NCBI GenBank assembly: GCA_949751835.1
Contig: CATKHK010000125.1
Span: 1-64,000 of the forward strand
Length of the DNA stretch: 64,000 nucleotides
Reading direction: 5' to 3'
DNA from: Blepharisma japonicum
Lineage: Eukaryota; Ciliophora; Heterotrichea; Heterotrichida; Blepharismidae
The notes beneath the pieces are model-generated. The model did not search any database. It was not told the DNA's origin and saw only the letters and a program-made list of their open reading frames with translations. This document shows positions 44,301 to 54,976 of this stretch, piece by piece (the first letter of the stretch is position 1; the number at the start of each line of letters is the position of its first letter). The position numbers were made by a program, and so were the translations under genes.

Positions 44301-45863
44301 ATGACTGAATTTCCAAGAATTGAAGAAGTCGATGAAGTCAACACCTCATCTCGCTTTGAGACCTCTGAACGCCTACAAACTGAATATACAGTTGACAATA
44401 CTGAAGAGCAGCTCGCCGCTATTGAAGGAGAATTAATGAACTGATTTGAACTTGGAATCGCAATTTTTGTTTTACTAATAGTTTTAATCGCTCGCTTATA
44501 TATAAATTTCCCAATTGAAATTTGTCTGACGCCGCTAATACTTTTGGATTTAAGGATTACCCAGAAAAAAATATTCCAACTGAAATCATCTGATTTGTAA
44601 AAATTATATAGAAACTTTGAGAAAGAAATTATAATAAGAGACATCATAGAAACTATTTCGGTGCTTGTATGTAAAATTTTGATTATTTTATACATTGAAC
44701 TTAACTGTATTGAGTTCATTTATGTCGGAATTCCTGTAGGAATCCCTATGATCTCGCGACTTATTATTCGAGGAGTTTCCTTGCACGAATGTCAATCTTT
44801 TTCAGAGATGGTAAAATACATATAGTTTTTGTTTTTCGGGAAAGTCCTGAGGTTCACCACAATAATCTGTATCGGGCTTAAACTTGATGGATATGTTCAT
44901 TGGGATTGAATCGGCTCATTATGGCCTTTATGAGTAGCTCTCTGCTTTATGTCACTTATGAGTGTCGGCGTATTTCTCTTAATGTTTGGGTCTTTATTTT
45001 CCTATTGCTCAGGAGAATCCAATTTCAGAGAAGTTTTATCAACATTTTGGCTTTTTTATACAGTTGCAGGATTTTCAGCCAGTATGAGCTATTTTCTGTA
45101 TAATTTTGCAAAGGAGTATAATGATGGAATAAAAGACTATGCATTATGTGTGCCAGCTGTCATATATTTAGGAATTTTTCTTGTAGCAACTTATTATTTA
45201 AAACCACACTTAGTGAAATGGTGGAGTATTTTCTTTGTGAATAATGATATTGAGTCACCTCAAACACCAATTATTATGTCAAGTGGAGGGACTTTACCAT
45301 TGCCTCCATCACAAGCGAGAATGTCGAGAAGAAAGCCAAGCTTTTCTCAGAGGATTATCACTGCAGTTAAAAAGCCTCCAAAAGCGCTTGTGAGGCTTTC
45401 CAGCACTTATTTTAGACCTGCTGATCATCAATTTAAGCTGCAAAAGTTGAGAAGTAGAACAAAAAGTGCAAAAATTGACAATAGTGATATAAATTTTCAT
45501 AATTTAGATATTTCTAGTCACAAAAGAACTTTAAGTACATCTGCAGGTAATGCACAAAGGCAATCAATAACCTCAGAAACCCCACAATTAAGAAGAAACC
45601 AAAGTGACGCAAATTTTGCAAATAAAACCTGCTCAATGTGCTGCGAAAATCCATGCAACGCGGTCATAATGGAATGTGGACATGGAGGGATTTGCTATGA
45701 ATGCTCCCTTAGGCTTTGAAAATCTCAGGGATTTTGTCATATGTGCAGAGCAGAAATTTCCCAAGTTTTACAAATAAATGTGGAGCCTAGTAAAGTCCTT
45801 AAGGTGCTTTCCACCACTAGAGCAGTCTATGGAGACAATGAAGATGGTAACGTATCAATATAG
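44301..45863 (+). CDS. multi-pass membrane protein with C-terminal RING finger (TMEM185-like), two introns
   Basis: Exons 44301-44596, 44612-44810 and 44826-45863 give 510 residues; several TGA=Trp. There are about eight hydrophobic helices between residues 50 and 310. The segment LRFTTIICIGLKLDGYVHWDWIGSLWPLW strongly recalls the TMEM185/FAM11 family (LxLKLD...W-W--VF-PLW). A Ser/Arg-rich linker precedes a RING at about 434-477: CSMCCENPCNAVIMECGHGGICYEC, then CHMC. This makes a membrane-bound ubiquitin ligase likely. Human TMEM185 lacks a RING; a TMEM185 domain fused to RING is known in protists and plants as I recall, but I cannot verify this here. Confidence 0.75.
44597..44611 (+). other. 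15-nt intron
   Basis: GTAAAAATTATATAG. Holds an in-frame TAA; removal gives ...SSDLNFEKEI... in frame. Confidence 0.87.
44811..44825 (+). other. 15-nt intron
   Basis: GTAAAATACATATAG. Ends in an in-frame TAG; removal gives ...SFSEMFLFFGKVL... and leads into the TMEM185-like region. Confidence 0.87.
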
Positions 45864-45905
45864 AATTAAAGTAATTAATTTCTAAATTTATAATTATAAA
45901 ATAAT

Positions 45906-46067
45906 ATGGACGATGATAACCATGGGATGGATGTTCCAACGCTTGTAGCTACGTGCGTTATTATAACTTTATTTGTGTTTGCTGCGTTTTATTATGCTTT
46001 TAAGGACCTCAGATTTGAGCATATCATGACAGTAAAAGATGATCAATACAGAAAAAAGCGCCAATAA
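45906..46067 (+). CDS. 53-residue single-pass membrane protein
   Basis: ATG 45906, TAA 46065. A short acidic N-terminus with His/Met (MDDDNHGMDVP) is followed by one membrane helix (TLVATCVIITLFVFAAFYYAF) and a charged tail ending KKRQ. It starts 43 bases after the preceding stop, with a TATAAAATAATATGG context similar to other starts here. Size and layout resemble small accessory subunits of membrane complexes, but no family is recognised. Confidence 0.5.
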   Translation: MDDDNHGMDVPTLVATCVIITLFVFAAFYYAFKDLRFEHIMTVKDDQYRKKRQ

Positions 46068-46245
46068 AAATAGTAAAAAATTTAATATAAAAACAGCTAA
46101 TTTTAACGAATTTGTGTATTAATTGCTTTTAAAAACTATTTTGATTTAAAGCAGAGTATTTAAATATAGCGAAAGGATTATTAAGCCATGATATTCTTTG
46201 AAGGTTATGGATGTTAGCAAATAATGATTATTTATTTATAAATTA

Positions 46246-49200
46246 ATGGATTTTAATGCTTATCTTTCTCTTTTAGATCCTATAACTCTTAAAAGAGAAT
46301 TTGAAATTCTAGCAGACCTTCATATAATTGGCTGCATAAAAGAGGCTGAAGACTTATATGAAGTCTTCTTTTTAGCTGATCAAGACAACTTAATTCTTCA
46401 TTGGGGCTTTAGCTATCCCAAGCAGTCGGGCTGGATTTGTCCAATAGGCAAAGAAGGAGTTTTTCCACCTCAAAACTCTGTGATTTTTGATGAAAAAGCA
46501 GCTCAAACTCATTTTATCCCTCAATCTCCGCATTTATTTTCAATTCAATTCCAAATTAGCAAGGCCTGTGCTCCAAAGCAGATTAATTTTGTTATAAAAA
46601 AAGAAAATGTTTGGTTCAATAACAACTGCGCTGATTATTTTTTGCCTTTAAAAGAACCAGAAATGCCGAAAGGACTTCCCAAAGGTGCATTAGGAGAAAT
46701 AATTATGCAAATAATAGATGTTGAGATGTCAGGCCGCCCATGGACTCTTATGCATAGATTTGATCTTTGTCAGAATTTGATAAGGAGAATAGGAAATAGA
46801 GATAAAGAAGGATTAGCATGACTTTTTGTCTGGATGCGATATTCAGCTATAAGAGTGTTGGATTGACAAAGAAGTTACAATACAAAACCTAGAGAATTAT
46901 CACATAGCCAAAAAATGCTTACTTTAGCAGTCACAGAACAAGCAGCAAATGCAAGTAAAGAAGGACTGATATCACCTATGATCTTAATTAGAGGGATTTT
47001 GAACACTTTTGGAAGAGGCGGAGACAATGGCCAAAGAATAAGAGATGGCATTTTAGAAATCATGCACAGGCACAAAATTGCTAGACGAGGCAGCAATATG
47101 GAGCAATGGCATCAGAAATTACACAACAACACCACTCCAGACGACATAGGAATCTGTGAAGCTTTAATTGCATTTAACCAAACAAATGATATTAATAAAT
47201 ACTGGGAAGTGCTTACACATCATGGAATTTCTAGAGAAAGACTTGCCTCTTTTGAGAGACCTATCACAATGGATCCTATTTATATGCCTTATGTAGTCCC
47301 TGATCTCCAAGATTTTCTAAAAACGCTAAATTCTATTCATTCTGGGACTGATTTAATATCTAGTGTTGATGCTGCTCGGCCATTTTTGTCTAAAGAAATC
47401 AATATTTTGTTATCAGATATATTATCAAACCTTAATAACTGGGACAAAATATCTCAAATTGAAAGGGTCGTCAGAGCCCGAGCTTTGATTAACCAATCTG
47501 CAAATCGTGGAAATCTAGACCAATATAGAGAATCGCTATATGTAGATATTGCTTTAGAAATGTATGTCAGACAGCTATGTGAGTCTATAATGCATTTAAA
47601 TATCCCAACCAAACATTTAATGAGAGAGCTTTCTTCTTTGATGGAAAACACACTTATCACTTGTGAAGATGATGAATTTTCTATTGCGAGTCATGACTGG
47701 AATACTTTTGTCAATAGGTTTAGCAATAGTTTTGAAAATGACCGAAATCAAGCTTTATTAATAAAATCAGCGGCGGATAGACTTGTAAGAAACTTAGGGA
47801 ACTGTGTAGACTCTTATAATGAACTTATAGATAGCAAAGCAAAAGTATTAGGGGAACAGTTTAACGCTGATAGAGATACAATAGAAATGTTTACTGAAGA
47901 AATTATTAGAGGGTCTTCCTTTTTTTCCTTGTCTATGATTTTGAAAAAAATTGATTCACAGCTGAGGGATATTGCAAAATTGAAGCCTTGGCAGATAATA
48001 AGCCCTGTGCCAAAAATTCAAGGAAAATTAATAGGTGTTGCATCGTTAAATGAAGTAGCTTATGAGAATTATACTGAACCAACTATTTTAATAGTGAAAA
48101 AAGTAAATGGAGAAGAAGAAATACCAGGAGGCGTTGTTGGAGTTATAAGTGAGACTGAATTGGATGCGTTAGCCCATGTATGTGTAAGGGCTAGGAATTC
48201 TAAGGTGTTGCTAGCTGTCTGTTTTAATGAAGAAGAAATAGAAAAAATATATGGGTTAGCCGATAATTTAGTTAAGGTAACTATGGCTGGCGGAGGAATT
48301 TCTTTACAAATTTTGCATGAAAATGTCGAAGTAATTGTAAAAAATTCTGAAGAGAAAAAGGAAATAAAAAAACCTTTGCCACTTGAAAAAATAGCGATTG
48401 AGTTTGAGGAGTTTGGGGAAGGAAAAACTGGCGCAAAAGGAAATAATTGTTGGATTTTGAAGAGAGGGCTACCAGGCCATATAGGTGTCCCAAATTCAAT
48501 TTCACTGCCTTATGGAGTCTGTGAAAGAGTGCTTAATCATGAAATAAATTCTGAGAAGCTACAAAGTCTCAATAATGAGTTAGAAAAGCTTGAGGGCATC
48601 GAAAATAAACAAGAAGCTACTGGTATTTTAAACTCACTGAAAAGCATTATTATGAGCCTAGAAATCCCTCCAGAAGATCTTTCTATAATCCAAGAAAAAT
48701 TAGAAACTATTCATCTTTCTAGAGAAAACTGAAACAAAGCTTATATTGCAATCAAAAAAGTCTGGGCCAGCAAATTCAACGAGCGAGTTTATTTATCAAC
48801 TTTAAAATCCAATATTTCTTTAAGAGACATTTCAATGTCAGTTCTATGCCAGGAAGTAATAGAAGGGGACTATGCGTTTGTTCTACACACAAAAGATCCA
48901 TTCACAGACAATCCTCACCAAATCTATGGAGAGATAGTCATTGGCCTTGGAGAGACTCTTGTTGGCGCTTATGAAGGGCGATCTTTTTCTTTTACTGCAA
49001 ATAAAGAAAATGATTTTTTTGAAATCCAAAATTTCCCTAATAAATCTATAGAGCTTAGGGGTTCTGGGTTCATTTTCAGGTCAGATTCTAATAGTGAAGA
49101 TTTGCCAGGCTTTGCAGGAGCTGGGCTATTTGATAGCGAAATTATGCAAGAACCTAGAGAAGTGAGAATTGCATACTCGGAAGAAAGACTGTGTGTGGAC

Positions 49201-49344
49201 CAGGGTTTTTACGCAGAAGTGGTGAGGAAGCTAAAAGAGACAGGAATTATTGTGGAAAATATATTTAATGGGGTTCCACAAGATATTGAAGGAGTTATTA
49301 GCAATGGAAGAATTTATGTGGTGCAGTCAAGGCCGCAAGTTTAG
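46246..49344 (+). CDS. GWD: alpha-glucan water dikinase (R1/GWD type)
   Basis: 1032 residues kept open by several TGA=Trp codons (for example EGLAWLFVWMRYSAIRVLDW). The N-terminus has one CBM45-like starch-binding module (LILHWGFSYPKQSGW, PPQNSVIF, QTHF). The middle has the GWD signature RGGDNGQRIRDGILEIMHRH and GSNMEQWHQKLHNNTTPDDI. The phosphohistidine domain has H644 in LDALAHVCVRARNSKV (plant LSHVSVRARN), and the C-terminal nucleotide-binding domain has FRSDSNSEDLPGFAGAGLFDS, ending YVVQSRP. GWD transfers the beta-phosphate of ATP to C6 of glucan chains, opening crystalline starch or amylopectin for breakdown. Plant GWD1 is longer (about 1400) with two CBM45 copies and a transit peptide, both absent here. 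Confidence 0.95.
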
Positions 49345-49355
49345 GAATAGTTAAT

Positions 49356-50414
49356 TTATTCGAATAGAAGGTCTTCTCCTGTGGATTTTTCTAATAAAAT
49401 TGGCTCCAGATATAAGGCTTGGTTAATATAGTCACCCATAAAAATTTTCAATGCTAATAAATTCTTAGGAATTCCTTCAACAAGGGCATCTTCTAATGCA
49501 AGCCAGCCATCATCAGTTTTTATATATAAAACATTATCACATTTGGACACAAATTTTGATTTTTTCTTCCCTTGCCTTAGTCCTGGATAAATAACCCATA
49601 CACTTCTAGGCACTGCTTGTGAGTATCTTTGATTGACAATTTTTAATTCTTCTTCATTCAGCCTTCTCATTTGTAAAGGAATCCACCTTTTCTTTCTAAA
49701 GAAAAAGTGAGGATTAATCCCCGTGCCTCTAAGTGCCCTGAATCTTGCATAAACGTCTTCTGTTTTGTCATAAAAATCCAGCTTACTAAAAGGTGGATAA
49801 ATTTTTGGAGCTTTTGTGACTAAGTCTTCGTCTTGAAATCAGGATTTATTTTCATAAGTGTCATAGTCATCTATAACTTTCACTAATAATTCTCCGCCAA
49901 GCTGTGCTAGAGCAGTAGATAAAGTTTCAAAAGTTGTGTTTGTCATGTCATGATTTTGTAATTCTTCTTGAGCAATAATTTTCCCTTTATCAAAAACATC
50001 AGGGTGGATATCTATTATAGACACCCCTGTTTTTGGTTCTCTATTAAAAATTGTGTATTGGATAGGAGATGCTCCACGATACTTCGGCAGTAAAGAAGGA
50101 TGCATATTCAATGATCTGCGAGATAAGCTTAATAAGGTTTTCGGGATCAAATACCCAAAGCTTGCAACAATCATAAAATCAAAGTAAAAGTCATAAATGG
50201 GGCTTGGTCTCTGCAAAAGTTTCCAATCAGCCATTTTGCCACCTGATTCGTGATAGACATTCATCTTGTTTTGATAGCCAAAATAAGCAGGTGGGGAATC
50301 TTGGCTTGTTGAGATTATATTGTATTGATATAAAGGATAGGCTTTATAGATGGTTTCTAGGCAAATTTTAGAAATATTGTCACTGCCAAGAAATAAGATT
50401 CTTTTTAAAGCCAT
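49356..50414 (-). CDS. MTFMT: methionyl-tRNA formyltransferase
   Basis: 352 residues, ATG 50414, TAA 49356, joined over one TGA=Trp (YENKSWFQDED). Formyltransferase core: RILFLGSDNIS at the start, FMIVASFGYLIPK, then SLNMHPSLLPKYRGASPIQYTI (the SLLPxxRGxxP signature with the catalytic Asn-His), and DIHPDVFDKGKII (the catalytic Asp region). A C-terminal anticodon-side domain follows. Makes fMet-tRNA for mitochondrial protein synthesis, so it should act in mitochondria; a clear presequence is not visible. Its stop is 11 bases from the GWD stop (convergent). Confidence 0.92.
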
Positions 50415-50523
50415 ATCAATTTTATTAAATAATATTTCTTACCTTTAATATTAAACTACAAGTATCTTGCTGGAGGATAATTATTTATTTTCCCTAATAA
50501 AATTTAAGAATCTATAAATTAAT

Positions 50524-52815
50524 ATGTTTAGCCCAGAATTTCATATAGAAGCTCCTATAGAGTCCAGAATTGTTGGAGAGCTTTCAGATTTTAACTTAAA
50601 AGGCACTATTGTCCCACCTATGCGGTCTTCATACCTTGGTCTTGGAATTGCGTACCTCCAATCTCTTTTCAGGCTAAAAGACCAAGATTTTTGTAAGCCA
50701 ACCATAGCAGCTTTGAATGAATACAGAAACTTAGTAGGAGAACTTATCCCTAACTTTCCTCAGCATGTAGAATTTTGAAAGCGATTTGAAGGGCTTATTT
50801 CATATATGCTGAATGCTGAAAGAAATGACCTATTTACCAAATGACCAAAATTCATAACCAGAAACGCTATGGGAGCCTGTGATGCAATTGACCTAGGGAT
50901 GAGAATGCTAATGTGCAAGATTATTGATAAAGACTATAAATACAATGACTTTCTGAGCCAACCCTTTAATATTCAGAATGATAGTGAATATTTGTGGCAT
51001 TTTTGCAACAAATTAAGGGTAAATGTGCTTATTGTTTCTCAAAATGCCCATAATTATGTTGCAAGGAGCGATATGAATAAAAGTCCTTTAGTGGCTGTTT
51101 ATCAGGAAAATGAGAATACGCTGAGTGTGCTTTATCATAGAGAATATATACAATATGAGCAAGGGAATCTTGTTAACAATGACTTAGATAGGTTCCCATT
51201 TGTATATGACCCAAGAGCAGCAGCAGCAAGACAAACACCATCAGGACCAGCCTCTGCAATTTTTCCGGGTTCCACAGGTGCACGCCCTATTAAAAAGATC
51301 CCAAACGTGGAAGAAAATAAACAAGAACCCGTCTTCAGATCTTTAAAAAGAGTTCCTACTACAGAAGAAAACAAGCAAGAAGCTGACCCCTCAGGTACAA
51401 GATCTTTAAATACTGCCCAAAAAATAGAAGAAAATAAGCAGAATCCTCCAGCAACCAATGAAGTCTGTAAAAGGCTGATTTCAGGCATGGCTTCTATAAT
51501 ATTCCTGAATAACCTTGAAAATTACAATGACGAGTTCATCAGAGATCTAAATGATTATACAGAGATGGATCCTTCAGCTAATATAGGAGATGTGAGAAGA
51601 TTAAAAGATCTTATAAGCAAGCTGAGAATTCCTCCACCACAAAATTCAGCTCCTCAAGTCGTCAGTTGTGGCCATCCACTATTAAAATATACTTCTTTTT
51701 GTGGCAATGAGCATTGTGCTTATTGTTTGAAAGAGATTATTGATCGAGATAAGCTAAAAGCTATGTGTGAGCATAAGATGAAAATTCCTATTAAAAATGT
51801 AAATGAGATAAACAAGCTGATAGAATCGTCTAAACAGACTGGTGGGGTGACAAATACCAATATTAAAAAGCCTGGGAATGCACAGGATTTTCGTTCTCCT
51901 AATCAGATGGATGAAATGCCACCAGATCTTGGCGGAATACAAGGCCCACCTCCAAATGTCGGCCTACCACAAGAGCTTTTTAAAGTATCTCCGATGCAAA
52001 TGCAATTTAAAGCTACCCCAATGCAACAGCCTCCGAAGACTGAGCAAGAGCCTATAAATGATAGCCCATACCAAGAACCTCCAAAAGTCAATCCAATACC
52101 AGATCCTCCGAAAAAGGCTAAATTTATGATGCCAACGACTAGGCCTGGGGAAGAGATGAGACAGGGGAATTTCCCTGGAACTGGAGGAGCTCAAGTACCT
52201 GGTAGACTAGGGCCTATCCAGAATATTAGCCAGCCGCAGAATATAGGTGGAAATAGTCAGCCTCCAAATATCATGCAACTCTCATTTAAAACAGAAGATA
52301 ACAAGCCATTTCCACGAAATTCGGCAGATAGTTTGCTAGCACAGCCAGGTATTCGAGCCCTACCTTCTCAGTTTAAGCCATTTAATGCTCAACAACCACC
52401 TGCCAATTTCCCTCCAACTAGTGCCCCCACTCAACCCCAGCAGTTCAACATTCCTACTAACCCTCCTCGCCCGATGTTTTCACAAGATGCCCAACAATTC
52501 AGAAATCCTGGCATTCCCTCTGGCCTTCCTCAGCAAATGTATCAGCAGCCCAACCCTCAGCCAAGGTACGAGCAAAATCAATCTCCCTACCAAGCGCAAC
52601 CTCAGATTATAGCAAGCCCATCTCCTGCAAATGGGCGCGAATGCGCATTTTGCAAGCAAATAAAGACCTCTGATAATTTTTCATTTTCATGCACAGGCCA
52701 CGAAGTCTGTAATGTATGTAGAATTCGAAATATGGAACAATGTGTAGTTTGTGAGCGATTCTACTCAGGAAACCAAAAGGAAGAACTCGGAGTCATAGCA
52801 TTTTCACTCTCATAA
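50524..52815 (+). CDS. otubain-like domain with Cys-rich RING-like C-terminus
   Basis: 763 residues; TGA=Trp at 50776 and 50842. Residues 15-225 follow the otubain layout: MRSSYLGLGIAYLQSLF (where otubains have GDGNCFYRAFGFAHLE), a helix with ISYMLNAERNDLFTKW, and TLSVLYHREYIQYE (where otubains have LLYRPGHYDILY). The catalytic Cys and His positions appear replaced, so this would be an inactive ubiquitin-binding version. Residues 240-305 carry three EENKQ motifs in a basic/proline linker. A Cys/His cluster (CGHPLL, FCGNEHCAYC, CEH) follows near 380-420, then a long Pro/Gln-rich disordered stretch, and a final RING-like CAFCKQIKTSDNFSFSC, CNVC, CVVC. The otubain call is tentative. Confidence 0.55.
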
Positions 52816-52964
52816 AAATTTAAAATTAGATTATCATTGATAATTATCTAAAATTTCTGCAAATTCATCCTAACTTGCAAGAAGCAATTTTGATATAATT
52901 TCCTATTAAAGAATATAGAAAATGCAGATTATTAAAGCTTAATTTAATATCAATTTATATTAGA

Positions 52965-53342
52965 ATGTCTGACAAATTATTTATCCCACTAGTAGAAGAT
53001 GAAGAAAGCCCTCGTAGCAACATTGAGCATGAGCTTGAGCTGGTAAATTCACTAGCTTTTCCAACTACACCTTATTTCTCTGAAATGGTATTAGACTGAA
53101 GAAATACAGAACAGTCAGGAGACTGCCACTCCTGCAATTCAGCCCAAGATGTAATCGAAATTTACGAACCCGACACAAGAACCTGAAACATTTCAGGCAG
53201 CTTATGCATAGTAGGCTGCTGAATAGGGATCTGCTTGCTGCCACTTTTTTTTGACAAATTCAAGCAGCCTTTTCCGTATTGCAGGAAATGCAAAACTCGG
53301 GTGAATTTTGAAAATCTAAATCCTGATGCCCACGACATATAA
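52965..53342 (+). CDS. LITAF-like membrane protein
   Basis: 125 residues, ATG 52965, TAA 53340; four TGA=Trp. A CxxC at 54-57 (CHSCNS) and a CxxC at 106-109 (PYCRKCKTRV) flank a hydrophobic stretch (SLCIVGCWIGICLLPLFFD, 79-97). This is the LITAF arrangement, in which the two knuckles bind one zinc and the hydrophobic part dips into the membrane of late endosomes. The N-terminus is acidic and lacks an obvious PPxY motif. Too short and too rich in TGA to be found with the standard code. Confidence 0.75.
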
Positions 53343-53359
53343 AATTTAAAATTTTAAAA

Positions 53360-54061
53360 TTATTTTTGCTTTTTCCTTTTCTTTTCTGGCTTCCCTGCAT
53401 ATTTCTGTTCCAAATATCCAAAGAAATTTTCAGTGTTCCCTTGTTTTCCTTTTATTTTAGATACTAAATCATTCATATCGCTATATCCAATAGCTTTTTT
53501 AGGCATTGGGATATTTGATATGTTTTCTGCATCTTCATCTCTTAGCTCTCTTACCTTATTCCTGGACCTCTGATAAGCTTTCTTTTTTGGTAATTTTTTC
53601 GCTGCAATTAATTCATCAAAAAGATCAAAAAATCTTGGTATATCAGCTTGCTCTGATAGCGGGATAAAATACAAAATATCGCTGACGTCCCCATTTTGCT
53701 CCATATAAAAAGTGACTAAATCTTCTGTTTCCATGCTTGATCCTTTATAAGTTGCCGCGAAATCATCAATTTCTTGCTCAGTGACTCTATGGTACACTTC
53801 TCGATAATATTGGTAAGCTTCGAAATATTCGTCACTTTCCTCAAGTTCGCCTGTCTGATCATATAGTTTTCGCTTGACAGGATCATTAAGGATGGAATAG
53901 GCCTGATTTAATTTTTGAAAATTTTTTTGCGCATTTTCATAGTCATTAGGGTTTTTGTCAGGGTGGACTTTTAAAGCCATTATTCGATAAGCCTTGGTAA
54001 TTTCGGCTGGGGCTGCATCTTTTTTGACACCTAAAAGATCGTAGAGAGATACGTCTTCCAT
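53360..54061 (-). CDS. DNAJC9: J-domain protein DNAJC9-like
   Basis: 233 residues. J-domain at 1-72 with LYDLLGVKKDAAPAEITKAYR and the HPD motif (VHPDKNP), followed by the conserved DNAJC9 middle region (VTEQEIDDFAATYKGSSMETEDL, then FYMEQNGDVSDILYFIPL) and a lysine-rich tail (PEKKRKKQK) that could direct it to the nucleus. DNAJC9 is a histone H3-H4 co-chaperone working with Hsp70. Its ATG is only 6 bases downstream of the stop of the upstream gene on the same strand. Confidence 0.88.
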   Translation of the reverse strand: MEDVSLYDLLGVKKDAAPAEITKAYRIMALKVHPDKNPNDYENAQKNFQKLNQAYSILNDPVKRKLYDQTGELEESDEYFEAYQYYREVYHRVTEQEIDDFAATYKGSSMETEDLVTFYMEQNGDVSDILYFIPLSEQADIPRFFDLFDELIAAKKLPKKKAYQRSRNKVRELRDEDAENISNIPMPKKAIGYSDMNDLVSKIKGKQGNTENFFGYLEQKYAGKPEKKRKKQK

Positions 54062-54067
54062 ATTATA

Positions 54068-54808
54068 TTAAGATAAGTTATTATCAGATCTTTGGAAAGA
54101 TTGGAAGTAGTTTTTTAAGAACCATTTGGCGTCGTCTAAGCTCCCTCTTGCAAGTTTGATTAAATTGTGCCAGATTTCTTGTGGAAATGTGAATTTCATA
54201 GTGTAGTACCAGAATACAAGGAAACAGTCTAAACATAAGAAAATCCAGACAACAATAGCGTAAAGGATGTCTATGCTGCGCTCACTATCAATACTGGCAA
54301 ATTGGATTGTAAGGGATATTAAGTCTAAAAGTGCTGTAAAAGTGGTAATTATAACGTAGATTGATATAGCTTTACTGCCACGCTTAAAGTGAGCAAATAT
54401 AAGGGGCTGATAGGTAGAGACATCGGTCAAGCTTTCTGGGAGTTCTTCGTATATGATATGGGACTGTGGAAGCTTGTCCATCACTTTAAATGCAAAAAAC
54501 GGCCTTGCGAAGTGAGGAATCTGCATAAAAATGAGCAATAGGCCAGAAAGCATCATCAAAGCAAAAGTAATGACTATCAAGCCTAGCTCTAGAAGGCTTT
54601 GTCAGTATAAATGCTGCCGAAGATCATATAAGACAATTTCTGTTTTAGTCGCATAAAGACCCCATCTCCCATACGCTTTAATTTTTTGTCCGCCTTCTGC
54701 AGGTTGGGTGCTTGCAACTCCGCTCATAAGTCCATTTGACGAAATATCTAGCTGTATATCTCTTTCGTCTTGATGAATCATTTCAACTCCAAACGGGTCT
54801 TCAGCCAT
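54068..54808 (-). CDS. three-TM membrane protein of unknown family
   Basis: 246 residues, ATG 54808, TAA 54068, joined over one TGA=Trp (RQHLYWQSLLELG). An N-terminal ~65-residue cytosolic part with a Trp/Tyr-rich piece (KIKAYGRWGLYATKTEIVLY) precedes three hydrophobic helices at about 78-100, 150-172 and 183-205. The C-terminal 40 residues are amphipathic (WHNLIKLARGSLDDAKWFLK). Family not recognised. It is followed after 6 bases by DNAJC9, so the two may share a transcript or have extremely short untranslated ends. Confidence 0.75.
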
Positions 54809-54976
54809 CGTTAATAATTATTTTTATATTCAGTTTTGAACTACCAACATTTCATTTTTCTTCTTTTTTCCTATATATAAAATTTTATTTAAAATTTATC
54901 TTTCTTATAATACAATATTCTCAACAATTAAGCAATAAAAATCAAACTTTGAAAGTAAAAATTAATTAAAAATTAA

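Noticed and set aside
51135-52194. Several minus-strand frames opposite the otubain-like gene
   Set aside because: Shadows of a Pro/Gln-rich coding strand; no start context or family.
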